Shown: positions 53,004-64,000 of the stretch, piece by piece | How positions within the stretch are numbered: the first letter of the stretch is position 1 | How the letters are laid out: each line of letters begins with the position of its first letter | Assembly: GCF_905475345.1 (NCBI RefSeq) | Contig: NC_066589.1 | Location: forward strand, 3,777,501 to 3,841,500 | Length of the DNA stretch: 64,000 bases | Direction of reading: 5' to 3' | Source: Vespula vulgaris | Lineage: Eukaryota > Arthropoda > Insecta > Hymenoptera > Vespidae | Position numbers and translations under genes: made by a program | Notes under the pieces: model-generated | Databases searched by the model: none | Seen by the model: the letters and a program-made list of their open reading frames with translations, nothing else | Told to the model about the DNA's origin: nothing

Positions 53004-53725
53004 TAATACATAGAGAGTTTCGTGACTAGCTTTCGCAAATTTTTCTTCGAATTATGCTTCAAATATTTAAAAACTTATTCATTCATATCTCGTTGTTAAT
53101 TACTGATAATGTTAAACATAAATAAATAAGAAAACTTCGAACTCTCTAAAGGATACTGTTACGATCTTCGTTTCGCCGAATGTCTTCTTTGCAGAGACAA
53201 TCTCAGAAAACACCAATCTCTTTTCGTTCTCGAGTGATGTAATAAGACCGCTTTGTCACAAATCTTCGCTGAATCCTTTCTTCTCTCGTTCAAGCCAATG
53301 GAAGAGAGACAGACAAGTGGAGAAGTTCGTTTCGAACGAGATCGATCTCGACTCACGGTTTGAAAAAAGGAGTAATAGAAAAATGGAGAGAGAAAGAATG
53401 GGAGTGGTAAAGGAGAAAAAGAAGGAACGATACGAAATCTCTGACTCGTTTTCGCCGCCCGCTTTCTCTAAAGTTTAACGAATTCGAAAACGCCCTCCCC
53501 CGTAGTTTAGAGAAGAACGAAAGGGTCGGCTCGTAAAACACATCCTGTAGAAACCGCAGCTTGCTACCAGATAGGAATTCTCCTGACTCGTCGGCTGGAT
53601 CCATGATACCTGTGATGCTGTGTGGGGTTGTGAGAGTAGTAAGGGGGGGACACAGATCAATCCTGTGTGACGGTTAACGAGCGCGGATATCGTCGATGGT
53701 AGAAAATAGAAGGAAAAGGTATACT

Positions 53726-53753
53726 GAGAGAAAAAGAGAGAGAGAGAGAGAGG
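53726..53753 (+). repeat. (GA)n microsatellite
   Basis: A short GA array with one poly-A interruption. Confidence 0.92.
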
Positions 53754-56652
53754 GCGAAATCGAATCGGGTCGTCCTAGAAACACCGACAGCATCGGTGTT
53801 ACCCTCTACGGAATCGTGGACAACAATTTTACATTGCTCACGTAGATTCTCGTACGCGAGATAGAAAGAGGAAGAAAAAAAAAGAGGATAGTAGAAGGTA
53901 GCATGGATACGCAATATGAAGCGTAGTTCGCGGAGCTTGCGGAAGAAGAGGACCGAATGAGGGAGTTGTAGAGGAAGAAGGAAGGAATCAGTATCCCCCT
54001 TTTATTCCCCGAGAGATTTTTGTGGGAGCTCACTTCGCCAACTGCACTTCACCCGGAAGACCCCTTTCTCATCCTCGAGATAAGGCATCTCAATTTCAGC
54101 AACTTCTCCCCCACCCTTTCTTTCTGTTTCCCACTTTTAGTCTTTTTCTTTTCTTCCGTGGTTCTTCCTACTTCTCGTTTCTTCTTACTCCTAGCATCGG
54201 CTTCGAGACGAAACGGAAGGCCCTTTAACTCGATATATAACCGAACCGCAAACTATCGATCGATAGAATTGCTCTCGCTCGGAGCAACCAGAAACGAAGA
54301 AGCGGATCGGTTGCCAAACGAAACAAGATTATCGTTACTTCTCGAATCTAAGGGGCTGTTCGAAGGCTCGAAAGTGACGTCTGCTAAAGAAAGGGATAAC
54401 GGACCAACGATCACGGAAAGTGAATGAGAGAAAGAGAGAGCAAAAGAAAACGGAGCTATTCGACGCCCGATAACGCCCCGTGGCCTTTTCAAGAACGCCA
54501 CGTACTTTTTCTTCAACGGCCTGCGCTTTTCAATTCCTTTCGTTACACCTTCTTTCCTTTACCTTCTTCGACCAATGGATTTTTTACCTTTCACTGAATA
54601 TCATTCTTTATCGGAGGGTTTCTCTACTGGACCATTTTAATCTTTGAAATTCTAAGTAAACGTGTTATTAATCTTCAAGTTCGAAAGAACTTCTTGATGA
54701 TCATGAATTGAAACGTCTAATGTCGTTATAAAGTATTATACTTTCGAGCTTTCAACTCACTCGACTGTAGACTTACCACGTTGGATACAACGAAACAAAT
54801 GACTTCTCTTTTTCTACATCCGGAAGCTCCAAGCAGTTCGCCGCGCGAGAGAACTTCCTCGCTAAATAAAAAGTCAAAATTTCGCTCCATAAGTTTTCCG
54901 CACTGGGGGACCCTGTTTACGTATGCGCTCGACGAGGAAAACGCGCAGGACGTTTCGTAATTCCCAACGTACTACGCGCTTCTTCGGTTAAGTCCGGCAT
55001 TAAAATTAATGACCAGCTGGCATTATATTCAAGCGCGATGCGATTTTTCTACGAGCTTTCTTTTTCTCTTTCTCTACCGTTTTGCTCGTTGGGAAATCTT
55101 TTTGTAAGCCTCATCAACCAGAAAGATGTGATGCGAGCTTCCAGGGCTAAACATCGAATTCGTATCTTCATGCCGCATAAGCATTTCTTTTTGACTTTCT
55201 CAAAAAATCGTTTTCGAAAATCAAGCTCCTTCGATTTAAAATAAACGCATCAAACGCATCAAATAAATGTATATTTGATATATACGAATTCGTCCGTATT
55301 ACATATCTCATTTTCTTAATGATCGTTCTTGCTCTATAAAATACTATGATGCTCCTTTTTGCGAAACGGTATGAATTGTTTATGATTATGTTTTATTGAA
55401 CTTGTATAATATCGTTAGATTGATGTATGATATATATTTAAACAAAAATATCTTGCTATTCTCTTTACTTGCTTTATATATCTTGCAAACACAGTATCTA
55501 CATACTTGTCTCGTAGAATTATTTTTCACGTGGTATATATGTATTTTGAGAAAAAGAATCGGTTACTGCATTATTCTACGAATTTTGACTAACCGTCTCT
55601 AGGGAATCCACTTCAATGTGCACATTTGCTTTACATACTCTATTCCAAAGGTTTGTACAAGATTTGTGTTGAACGTTTGATATCCTTTTTGTCTGATATT
55701 TGAGCTTCATCGACTTTGAAAATCAATCTTATGTTTTCTTTCGATCTCAAGAAGATCGTCAAGTACCCATCATATATATATAGATATATCGATTGAATCT
55801 ACGTTTTTCATTACATTTCGAATTATTTCAATCTGTTTATTTATTCATTTATTTATTCATTTCTCTCTCTTTAATTTTCTTGTTTTTTAGAGAATTCGTC
55901 TGAAAAGAAATAAAGCTAAATACGCATTTTAACCGAAGACGATCGCGTTCCATCGATGTAACAAAAACAGAATGAAAAAAACGACGGTATCTATATCAAA
56001 GTTTTGGCAGTATCGATATTTCCCGCATCGAAAATGTATTCAAACGAACGTTGCTAGCGTAGAGCTCTCGAATTTCCATAATCCGTGCGTACGTTGCCGA
56101 AGAAGTTACCCGCAGATGGAGTTTTATAGCTACTGACAAGTGATGTATGCGACGTCCTACTTCTCGTTGTAAATCACCACGGCTCGGCTTGGACCCTTAC
56201 TAAATATTCGTGTTTTTTAATATCGTATCTAGCCCCGCGAAATTCCAATAACCTTTGTACGGTGAAAACTCCTGTAGCTTTTGTAAAATACGTCCAAAGA
56301 CACGAAACTTTGATAAGTCATCGCTATTCTTTTTTCTACGATCGAATAAAGAAGAACCTCAATTCTTTTTTATTCTTCCACTATTGTTCGACAATTACTG
56401 AAAGATCTAGTGAAGAGTTTGGCAGGGAAAAGTAACGGTGTCGACGTTACCACTCGAAAAATCATTGGATAACGTTGAAGATTAGAAAAGAAAAAGAAAC
56501 AGAAGGAGAGAGAGAAAAAAGTGTAAAATGGCTGAATAAAAGGAGAGAAAGAAAATCGTAGTAGAAAAGTAAAAGAGCATATCGTTCTCGAACTAACGTT
56601 TCTCAATCAGATCGAACTCCTTTCTTCTCGTGTTAACTTTGGCCGATAAGCG

Positions 56653-56697
56653 TTTTCTCTCTCTTTCTCTCTCTTTCTCTCTCTTTCTCTCTCTTTA
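56653..56697 (+). repeat. Decanucleotide tandem repeat CTCTCTCTTT, about four copies
   Basis: The CT tract is interrupted by TTT at a strict 10-base period, so it is a higher-order repeat rather than plain (CT)n. Confidence 0.9.
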
Positions 56698-57047
56698 TTT
56701 CTTTCCCCTATTTTTTTCTCTTTCACTACTTTTCTTCCTTTATCAGAACGATTCGACCGACAACGGTAACTTAACTAGACGCTTCGACCTAGAACGAGGA
56801 GTTAACCATTCAAGGTGGTTTCGACGAAAGGAAAGGAGTACCTATGTACGTCGACTCTTCTGATGCATAAATATGAAATTTTTCGGAAAAGCGCTCAGCC
56901 TCCGGTACATTCCCGTCATGTTTCCTGTTTATGTAAATATGGGCGATAAATCGCATCCATTTGTGAATTCGTTATTTCCGACTGGTTGCCTTCGAGCGTT
57001 CTTCTTTCATTCCCATTCTCTCCCTGTTTTTCTCTTCCTTTTCTCTT

Positions 57048-57048
<1 letters not shown>

Positions 57049-57091
<43 letters not shown>
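57049..57091 (+). repeat. (CT)n microsatellite, about 21 units
   Basis: A pure CT array. Confidence 0.97.
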
Positions 57092-57094
<3 letters not shown>

Positions 57095-57906
57095 TTTTCA
57101 CATTTCTTTTTTTTTATACTACGTCGACACTTCCTCCGTTCACCAAACCCACTGGTCGAAGGAAAAGTCAGCTTGGCGTATACGATGCTTTATAAATATA
57201 GGCGCTTGCAATGTTCCCCCTTACCCCTTCTTGAATCAACCCTCATAGCTTGACTTCTCTCTACGCTTCGTCCTTCTTTCTCGGTACATGGTACGGTTGC
57301 GAATATAAAACCGAGAAAATACGCAGACCGGGTCAACCTTATACTCTCTACTCTATACACCATGTTATGGCGTATGCAGCTACATTTTTTATGGAAGGGA
57401 ACGATACAAGGTATGTGAAAGTATTGGTTCATATATACGTATGTATATATTATATGTAAAAATACACATATCTATGTATCTACATGTATCCACATATGTA
57501 CGTACGTACATGCGAGCGATTCTCCGTCGAACTTGCCTTCATACATTCTTCCATTTTGTTTTTTAACATGTTAAAAATATTCTTTCAGGTGAAAACAAGG
57601 AATGCAAAGGAATTCATAAGAGGCTTGTTTGGTTGAAAACAAATTTTTTCCGAAGAATATGAGCATCATTAGGTCGTATATACCTATACCATGTAATCAA
57701 CGAAATGATAAAAATGATATATTCCTTTACTATTACGTCGAAATTTGAAATTTGTCGAAAAATTATGATTCTCGATATGAGATCAATGATGTACTTGTTT
57801 TCTACACTCATGGTACAACGCACCGCTCCACATTTTACATGTTTATTTTCCATAAAAATTTCTACAAAAAGCAGATGCGATCGTTTTGCTTCGAATTTAT
57901 TACACA

Positions 57907-57931
57907 CACGTATGTAGTACGTACATACGTG
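57907..57931. repeat. Perfect 10-bp inverted repeat with 5-nt loop
   Basis: CACGTATGTA, then GTACG, then TACATACGTG. Confidence 0.85.
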
Positions 57932-60900
57932 CATAATATATCGATTGCCAGTTTTAATACTTTCATAGAATAGAGAGTACTTTCCAACGACGCGTCGGAG
58001 TCCCATAAATTCAACCGGATAAGATATTCCATTAAATCGTCGATGAATCGTTTAAAGAAGTATCTTGACCGTCTTGATGGTACGATCAATCTTATACGAA
58101 ATGTCTCTACGAAAATGTCCATAAAAAAAAAAATATTGAAATTCATCAATCGGTCAAAGAAATAGATCTTACTTTACGGCTGATGTAGCTGGGAATCAAG
58201 CGTAGTCCTTTTCTTATGGGTGAGTTTATTGGAACGCGAAATCGTGGGGGTTTATATGTTTGACGGAAAAACCAGTCGCGATATTTTCACGCACATTGCC
58301 TTCTGTTCCATGTCTACGAGCGTCGATTTAGCACCCATCTCCGACGTACTAAATTCGTACTTCTCACCTATGAAATATTTTTATCGTAGAGGAAAGAAGA
58401 TTCTAATGTTGACAATAAATTTCTACAAGAATAATTTTTATCTGATATGAGACATAATATAAATAATATTAATAATAAGAATAATATATGTGAACATTTA
58501 ATATTAGATATACATAGAAAATCGATATATTGTATAGGAGGTTCGTTAAAAGTTAAAATTGCCCTCTATTTTCTAGTTATTTTTCAAAATAAATTTCACT
58601 AATTAATTCAAATAGAACTACACAAGATAATTCACCCCAGTGCTACCAATGGTACTATGAATTGAATCTATGAAAAGCGTAATAGTCACCCTTTTCACTA
58701 AAATTCGCTCGCACGTTTCAAACCTCGCTTAAGCTCAAGCTAGACTCGATCTCTGTCAACTCTCAACGCGCATCGAGTATGCACAAACTGCTACTGGCAT
58801 TGGTTTAGTTTTCGAAAACGTATTTCTATCTCCTGTACCAATGAAACGAGATAGATTCTCGTTTCAGTGACGAGATCGTTGCAGGTTGATACAATCTCCA
58901 CCATATCATGATAAGGAAACAACGTTGTATATGCATTACGCAAGCGCTATTTTTTATATAGTCTGTAAATTATTTTTGTTAAAAAGAATTAAACTTGCTT
59001 GCAATAATATTCTCGTATAAATGTTTCCTTTTTTATTATGATCTTATACAGATAGATAAAAACATATATATTTTGAGCCGTACTAACATTTCAATAGAAT
59101 AATTTATCCATTATAAAAAAATAGAATAGTCATACTTCTTTCGGTTGAAGTACAAAATTCGATGTTTCCTAAAAGGTTTCATCGTTCCTTGATTTCTCCA
59201 ATTACACGCAATAGTTTACGTTATAGAAACATTTCTTAATTCGTAGAAACAAACGAAAACTCGCAATGCCGGATTAAACAGTGCGTAATGAAAGACCGAG
59301 AAATCCGTTCTTTGAATTTCGTTCTGGCAACGACATGTAATTTCCGGATACTAAGAAGACTTTCTCGTTTGATCTTAGAGGGAAGATACTAAATCATTGA
59401 AGCGTTATTAATTTACAAAAGAAATAGAAAAAGAGAGAGAAAAAGAGAACAATGAAAAAGTTATTCTATTGCGACTACGCAGTGATCAAAAAAGAAAACA
59501 GGAAAGGAAAAGAAATAAGATATAAAAAAACATATGCAACGGAAAGAATATAAATTATTTCTGTCTATAAGCGAGAAATACGCTTTTCACATAAGCTCAA
59601 AAAAAAAAGAAATAACAAATATATGCAACAATGGTAACTGCAACAAGACCGTCTATTTCCGTTGCAGGCATTTTTATGCGCCGTCTTTTCCACTGCTGGA
59701 AACAACAAATATCTATGAAAGAGAAGCGGCAAGTATTTATTTAAGTACCAACTTAGTAAGTTACATTCCCTGTAATTCGATGCGCGTGATATTATGTCTA
59801 ATAAAGCGTAATTAGTGTCGACCGTTCAACTTTTCCCTTTCTTCATCTCTCTTTTTATATTTTTTTTATCTCCTTTTCTTTCACCCGACGAAATTTACTC
59901 TGAAGAAACTTCGCGAGACACCAGAGAGAATAATTATACTCGTTCATCTTTTACGACTCCGCTTTGTTTGGCTCATTTCTTCGACGTGCATTCCGTGAGT
60001 ACTACCCTTTCTACTTTCTATAGAGTATTGTATTTTTTTCAGACGTAAAAGAGACCAAGCCATTTCACCAGCATCCATTTACCTACATCTGACGATCAAA
60101 GTTTAACGATAATTTTTGGACATTGTAACCGCGTATTTATCACCTTTGCTTAGTTCACTAAGTATAAATGTTCGAGTGTAAAAGCATTTCAAGTTGATTA
60201 ATGTCGCGATCATGTCGCTTTCATTTCGTATCTCCGTTTTTCTCTTTCTAACATTTCTCCACGTCCCCATCTAGTAACATAATTAAAGTTTCCAATAACA
60301 AAATATACGTTCCACCATACGCAATTAAGAATTTTCTCTTACCTATAATATATATATATAGGTCGACTTTATGCAATTTGTTTTGAAATAATTTTTTATG
60401 AAATCTCTTTTTATTAGATATTATTAAATATTGTTATTTAATAAATTGTTAAAAATAGTTCTTAAAAACATTTTTATAAGAATTACTTATAACACATTGC
60501 ACTAATATCTGCATTTTAATTTTGAAAAGCATCCTAACGTCCATAATGTGCATATCTACAATCTTGTTTGAGTTTTAAAATGTTTAAGCACCTAACTTTC
60601 TACGCACAAGAAAGCATTCGGAATATTGTTACAATGTGAGAGAAATTTTGAGAGGAGCGAATTAATAAAACTAAAGAGAACACGATGGTCTAAGGTCGAC
60701 TGACAAGTTTTAATAAAACCGGCGAATCTTAACTTAATGAAGAAAGATAGAATACTAGACTCTAACATTAAAACTAATGTAAACTTGGTGCCGTGTAGGA
60801 CAAGTAAGATGAACTTTTGCTTTTACTGCGTGTACGTTTTAATACTTAGAAAGAACTTTTCAAAAGTCAAATATTTCATTAGAAAATATGCGAGATGAGG

Positions 60901-61160
60901 TAATCAAATCAATCGTAGAATTTATATATGAATAGTAGAATAATAAAAAGATGAAATGTAGAACGAACGTAAAGATCGAAACTCCCGAGTCAAATTATAA
61001 TCGACTGCATTTCTTATAGTGCAGATACAGAAATAATTTCATCGATTTGCATTTTCGGTTAATACGATCCCACTATTTCTTTCGAATTTCTTTTTTCGAA
61101 CTTATCTGAATTTGAATTTAAGCACTAAAATATCATTATCGATTAAACTTTCAGAACATC

Positions 61161-61201
61161 GAATAGTTTTTATTAATAGAACAAATGAATAGTTTTTATT
61201 A
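61161..61201 (+). repeat. 15-bp direct repeat, 26-base period
   Basis: GAATAGTTTTTATTA occurs exactly twice, at 61161 and 61187. Confidence 0.85.
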
Positions 61202-61389
61202 TCAGATCGACCTTTATCTTATAAGACAAAAAACTATTGATCCATCACGAAACGAGTCTTGCACATTTCCACGAGACTTTTAGAATTAAACGGCACAAAG
61301 TAACGATTATTTCGATAAAAATGAACGAGATAAAATATCTCATTCTCTAAAAAATAGATCATTCTAAAAACTAGAATTACGAATTAATT

Positions 61390-61698
61390 ATGTTAATAAT
61401 GTTTATTATTTTAATATTATTTATTGCGTTATTTTATATTATGTGCTTTAATATTATCCATATTAGAGAACTCGCCGACAAACTGATTGTATTTCTACTT
61501 GTTAAAGAAAGTCAAAGTACGAAAACTCTTTTAGCTTTTAATCCAGACCCACAGCATTTGTCGTTTGTTAGAGAAACTATATCCTATCGATTTAAACGTC
61601 AAAAACAAACATTTAATTGGATTTTCAAAGTAAGGAATTATAATAATTCAGAAGAAAGCAAACAGCGAAGCAGTTCCTTTGATTACCTTTACCATTAA
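61390..61698 (+). other. Unrecognised 102-codon ATG frame with an N-terminal membrane segment
   Basis: This ATG-initiated frame starts MLIMFIILILFIALFYIMCF, a strong membrane segment. About 75 polar residues follow, including RELADKLIVFLLVKE and NPDPQHLSFVRETISYRF. An AAA|GTAAGG donor-like site lies inside it. No family is recognised. Frames of this length are expected several times by chance in 64 kb of such AT-rich DNA, and T-rich DNA naturally reads as hydrophobic residues. I list it because the C-terminal part is not low-complexity. Confidence 0.12.
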
Positions 61699-62716
61699 AC
61701 GCGTTAACACCCCTAAATTAAGGTTTCCTTCCATAGGCGTTGTCGTAGCGCGTTAATTCTCTGGCGAATGCATCTAAAAGTGAGCTTTTCGCCGAGCAAA
61801 CTGCATCTTGCCTGATTACCGAGTTTGACACAAGCATCTCTAAGGATGAAACGTCTTTCTCGCCTGGAAAAGTTAATGAAGACGTTCTACGAAATATACA
61901 TCTTTCGGAACTCAATGAAAAAATGAACTTGAAAGCATGTTCTACAATTTCCCTTTTCCTATTTCAAAAATTTAATGGCTTTTCTTTTTTTCGCGTAAAA
62001 GTAACAGTAGACCAAATCCGACAAATCGCAACTATACCAACTTTTTATTTCCAAAAATCAGAAAGAAATAATTTTTATTTTTATTTGTTATGTTATTCCT
62101 ATAGTTGTTAATATTATCTATTGGATTCTTCAAAAAGGAAAAAAATGTAGCAAACATCTATTTGATATCATATACTTCTGCGAATCTAATATAATCTATA
62201 TTATTGCAAATAATATTTATCTCAATTAAACGAAAAATGAAGAAAATAAATAAATACATAATAAGTAGCATCGTGCATTAAATTGCATCTAATATATTTA
62301 AGTAATATCTGACTTTATTTCAATGATTACTTGGATGCTACCTTTCAGAAGAATTCAATTTTCGATGGTGGAATTTGGAAGGAACAAATAGTTTCCATTT
62401 CCCTTCATAACTAACGTAACTATCACGGAACAATAGAATAAGAATCCGATAAGCGTGATATAACGGACTTGGAGCGAGCGCTCACGCACATACGAATTTC
62501 GTCAGCATAACTTCGTTATTAAGGATTAAATTCGACCGCTATTATTGTTTATTAATAGCCAGCCGAATATCGGATAATTACAAATTATCTACCACGCTAC
62601 AATTTCATTTCGGCAGGCTCGTAGTGTAGCGTGAGCGCACGTGCGCGTTCTGAAATTAATTTTCCCGGGAGTAGAACGTATAACAGTAGCGAACAAATTT
62701 ATCCGAGCACCTACCG

Positions 62717-62764
62717 CTTCTCTCTCTCTCTCTCCCTCTCTCTCTTTCTCTCTTTCTCTCTTTC
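62717..62764 (+). repeat. (CT)n imperfect microsatellite
   Basis: A CT array with CC and TTT interruptions. Confidence 0.94.
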
Positions 62765-64000
62765 TAGCTTTCCCATTTTCTCTCTTATTCTCTAACGCGC
62801 ACTTCTTCAAAAATCTCTCTATCTCTTCGCACCTCGTTTGTCAGGAAAACAAAAGCAACGCCACTGGCGAGCTCGTTAACCGATATCGCTACTTGATAAA
62901 ATTAATAAAACAAAATAAAAGTAAAACGTGTAGCTGATATGAAAATCAATGGAGATGAAATTCCAAATTATATTACTTTGTGTATAAAACAGAAAAAAGA
63001 AACACAATTAATTAATAATAATATGAATAAGTTATAGACCGGTCCATTTAATTCTTTTATCTTTTCTTAGAGATTGAAACCAAAATTGGCGAAGTTATAA
63101 AATAGAACTAATAAAATTGAAAAGGTTATAAATAAAAATTGACCAGCTGAAAGTATCAAATACAAAACTCTATCGTTATAAAAATGTTATGTTTAGAGCT
63201 AAAAAAATACGATAAAATTATTATGCACCATATAAAAATGATAGTAGCATGGTATCAATCCTACGATCTTAAAAACTTCACAGAATTAAAATACTTATAT
63301 AAATCTATTATATTCGTATTATCTCATGCAGATGATTAATAACCGAAAAACGAAGAATATATTTTCATGTGTAAGAAAGATTAAGATAAAAATACAATAG
63401 AGAAGTATGAAAGAAAAAACTGTAAAAACTGAAAAAAACTTGAAACCGCATTGATGAAATAATACGAAGTATCTTTTTTTTTGTCATATATCCGATTACA
63501 AGCACCCTATTGAAAACCGAATTGGCAATGGAAAAAGTATAGGATGGATTTTCAGCAATGGTTGAAATGATGAGAACCGAGCAGAAGAGAAGTGTATGAG
63601 AAAAAGAGAGAAAGAGAAACAGAGACAAATAGGAAAAGCAGGAAAGCTAGAAAACGAGCCACACCGGTCGTGTAAATCAAAGCAACCCTCACCCTCGGTA
63701 CTCTCTTTCGAAACGCGTCTGTATGAATCGGTTGGTCGGGCGCGTAACACGGCGCGGGTTTCGCATCGGTTCCGTGGGCAGATCGCGAACACGTTAACAT
63801 AGTAGATCCATGCGATTTCAAGCGATCACCAGGCAGTATCACAGTCCTGTGGTCGATGAGACTTGTTTAATGCACAAAAGGTGGAAACGGACGATGGGAA
63901 GTATTCCCCATTATATCGCTTTGGTTTTCGAACGGATTCGTTCTACTGCAGAATCGCGGTTGCGTTCGTATAATGGCTTGTCTGAGTAGGAAACGAGACG

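Larger units (their letters stand above)
53004..64000. other. Non-coding stretch to the right end
   Basis: GC-richer, CpG-dense patches occur at about 53.7-54.5, 54.78-55.0 and 63.65-63.8 kb, with AT-rich DNA between them. The patch at 54.8 kb ends on the minus strand at a perfect GTAAGT donor, but no ATG frame leads into it. No recognisable gene was found. Confidence 0.55.

Noticed and set aside
63365..63628. Minus-strand frame beginning with a hydrophobic, signal-like run
   Set aside because: It starts at TTG, and the hydrophobic run is a CT-rich tract read as Leu/Phe/Ser. No donor fits phase 1 well.
1..64000. CRISPR arrays, rRNA, telomeric TTAGG arrays, intact transposases
   Set aside because: No regularly spaced repeats with unique spacers, no rRNA-like conserved blocks, no TTAGG arrays and no transposase or reverse transcriptase motifs were seen on either strand. 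A library-based repeat search could still find diverged fragments.

Overview
The window looks like nuclear DNA of an insect, most likely a hymenopteran and possibly a bee. It is AT-rich (about one third GC by eye), yet CpG is not depleted. It is crowded with long (GA)n/(CT)n and (TA)n microsatellites, and its only clearly recognisable gene is split by very long introns. I see no operons, ribosome binding sites, rRNA, tRNA, CRISPR array or intact transposase. The species assignment is inference from composition and gene family.

The one confident gene lies on the minus strand. Three spliced exons (27801-27704, 5147-4940, 4363-4205) encode the first immunoglobulin (Ig) domain and the first half of the second Ig domain of a neuronal cell-surface protein of the Dpr-interacting protein (DIP)/lachesin-like family. 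Splice sites and phases fit exactly (phase 1 in, 0, 1, 1 out). The two introns seen whole are 22,556 bp and 576 bp. The rest of Ig2, Ig3 and the C-terminus must lie left of position 1. The start codon and signal peptide lie in an upstream exon that I could not fix with certainty.

Layout. Positions 1-4204 are downstream intron. 4205-5147 holds two exons and a short intron. 5148-27703 is one giant intron with microsatellites and a few GC-richer, CpG-dense islands (about 6.78-7.1, 8.95-9.29, 14.44-14.63, 19.3-19.64 and 23.29-23.5 kb). 27704-27801 is the first Ig exon. 27802-64000 is presumably upstream intron of the same gene and/or intergenic DNA. This last part contains two tentative 5' exon candidates on the minus strand (28178-28103 and 38925-38892). 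It also contains an unexplained 215-codon stop-free frame on the plus strand (52356-53003), which could be a terminal exon of an unrecognised nested or antisense gene, and a dense microsatellite cluster at 46.7-51.1 kb.

The most useful points for follow-up are the intron that splits Ig1, the plus-strand open frame near 52.5-53.0 kb, the candidate first exon near 38.9 kb, and three places where a (CT)n tract is followed closely by a (GA)n tract and could fold into a long hairpin in RNA. I found no convincing new multi-gene system.
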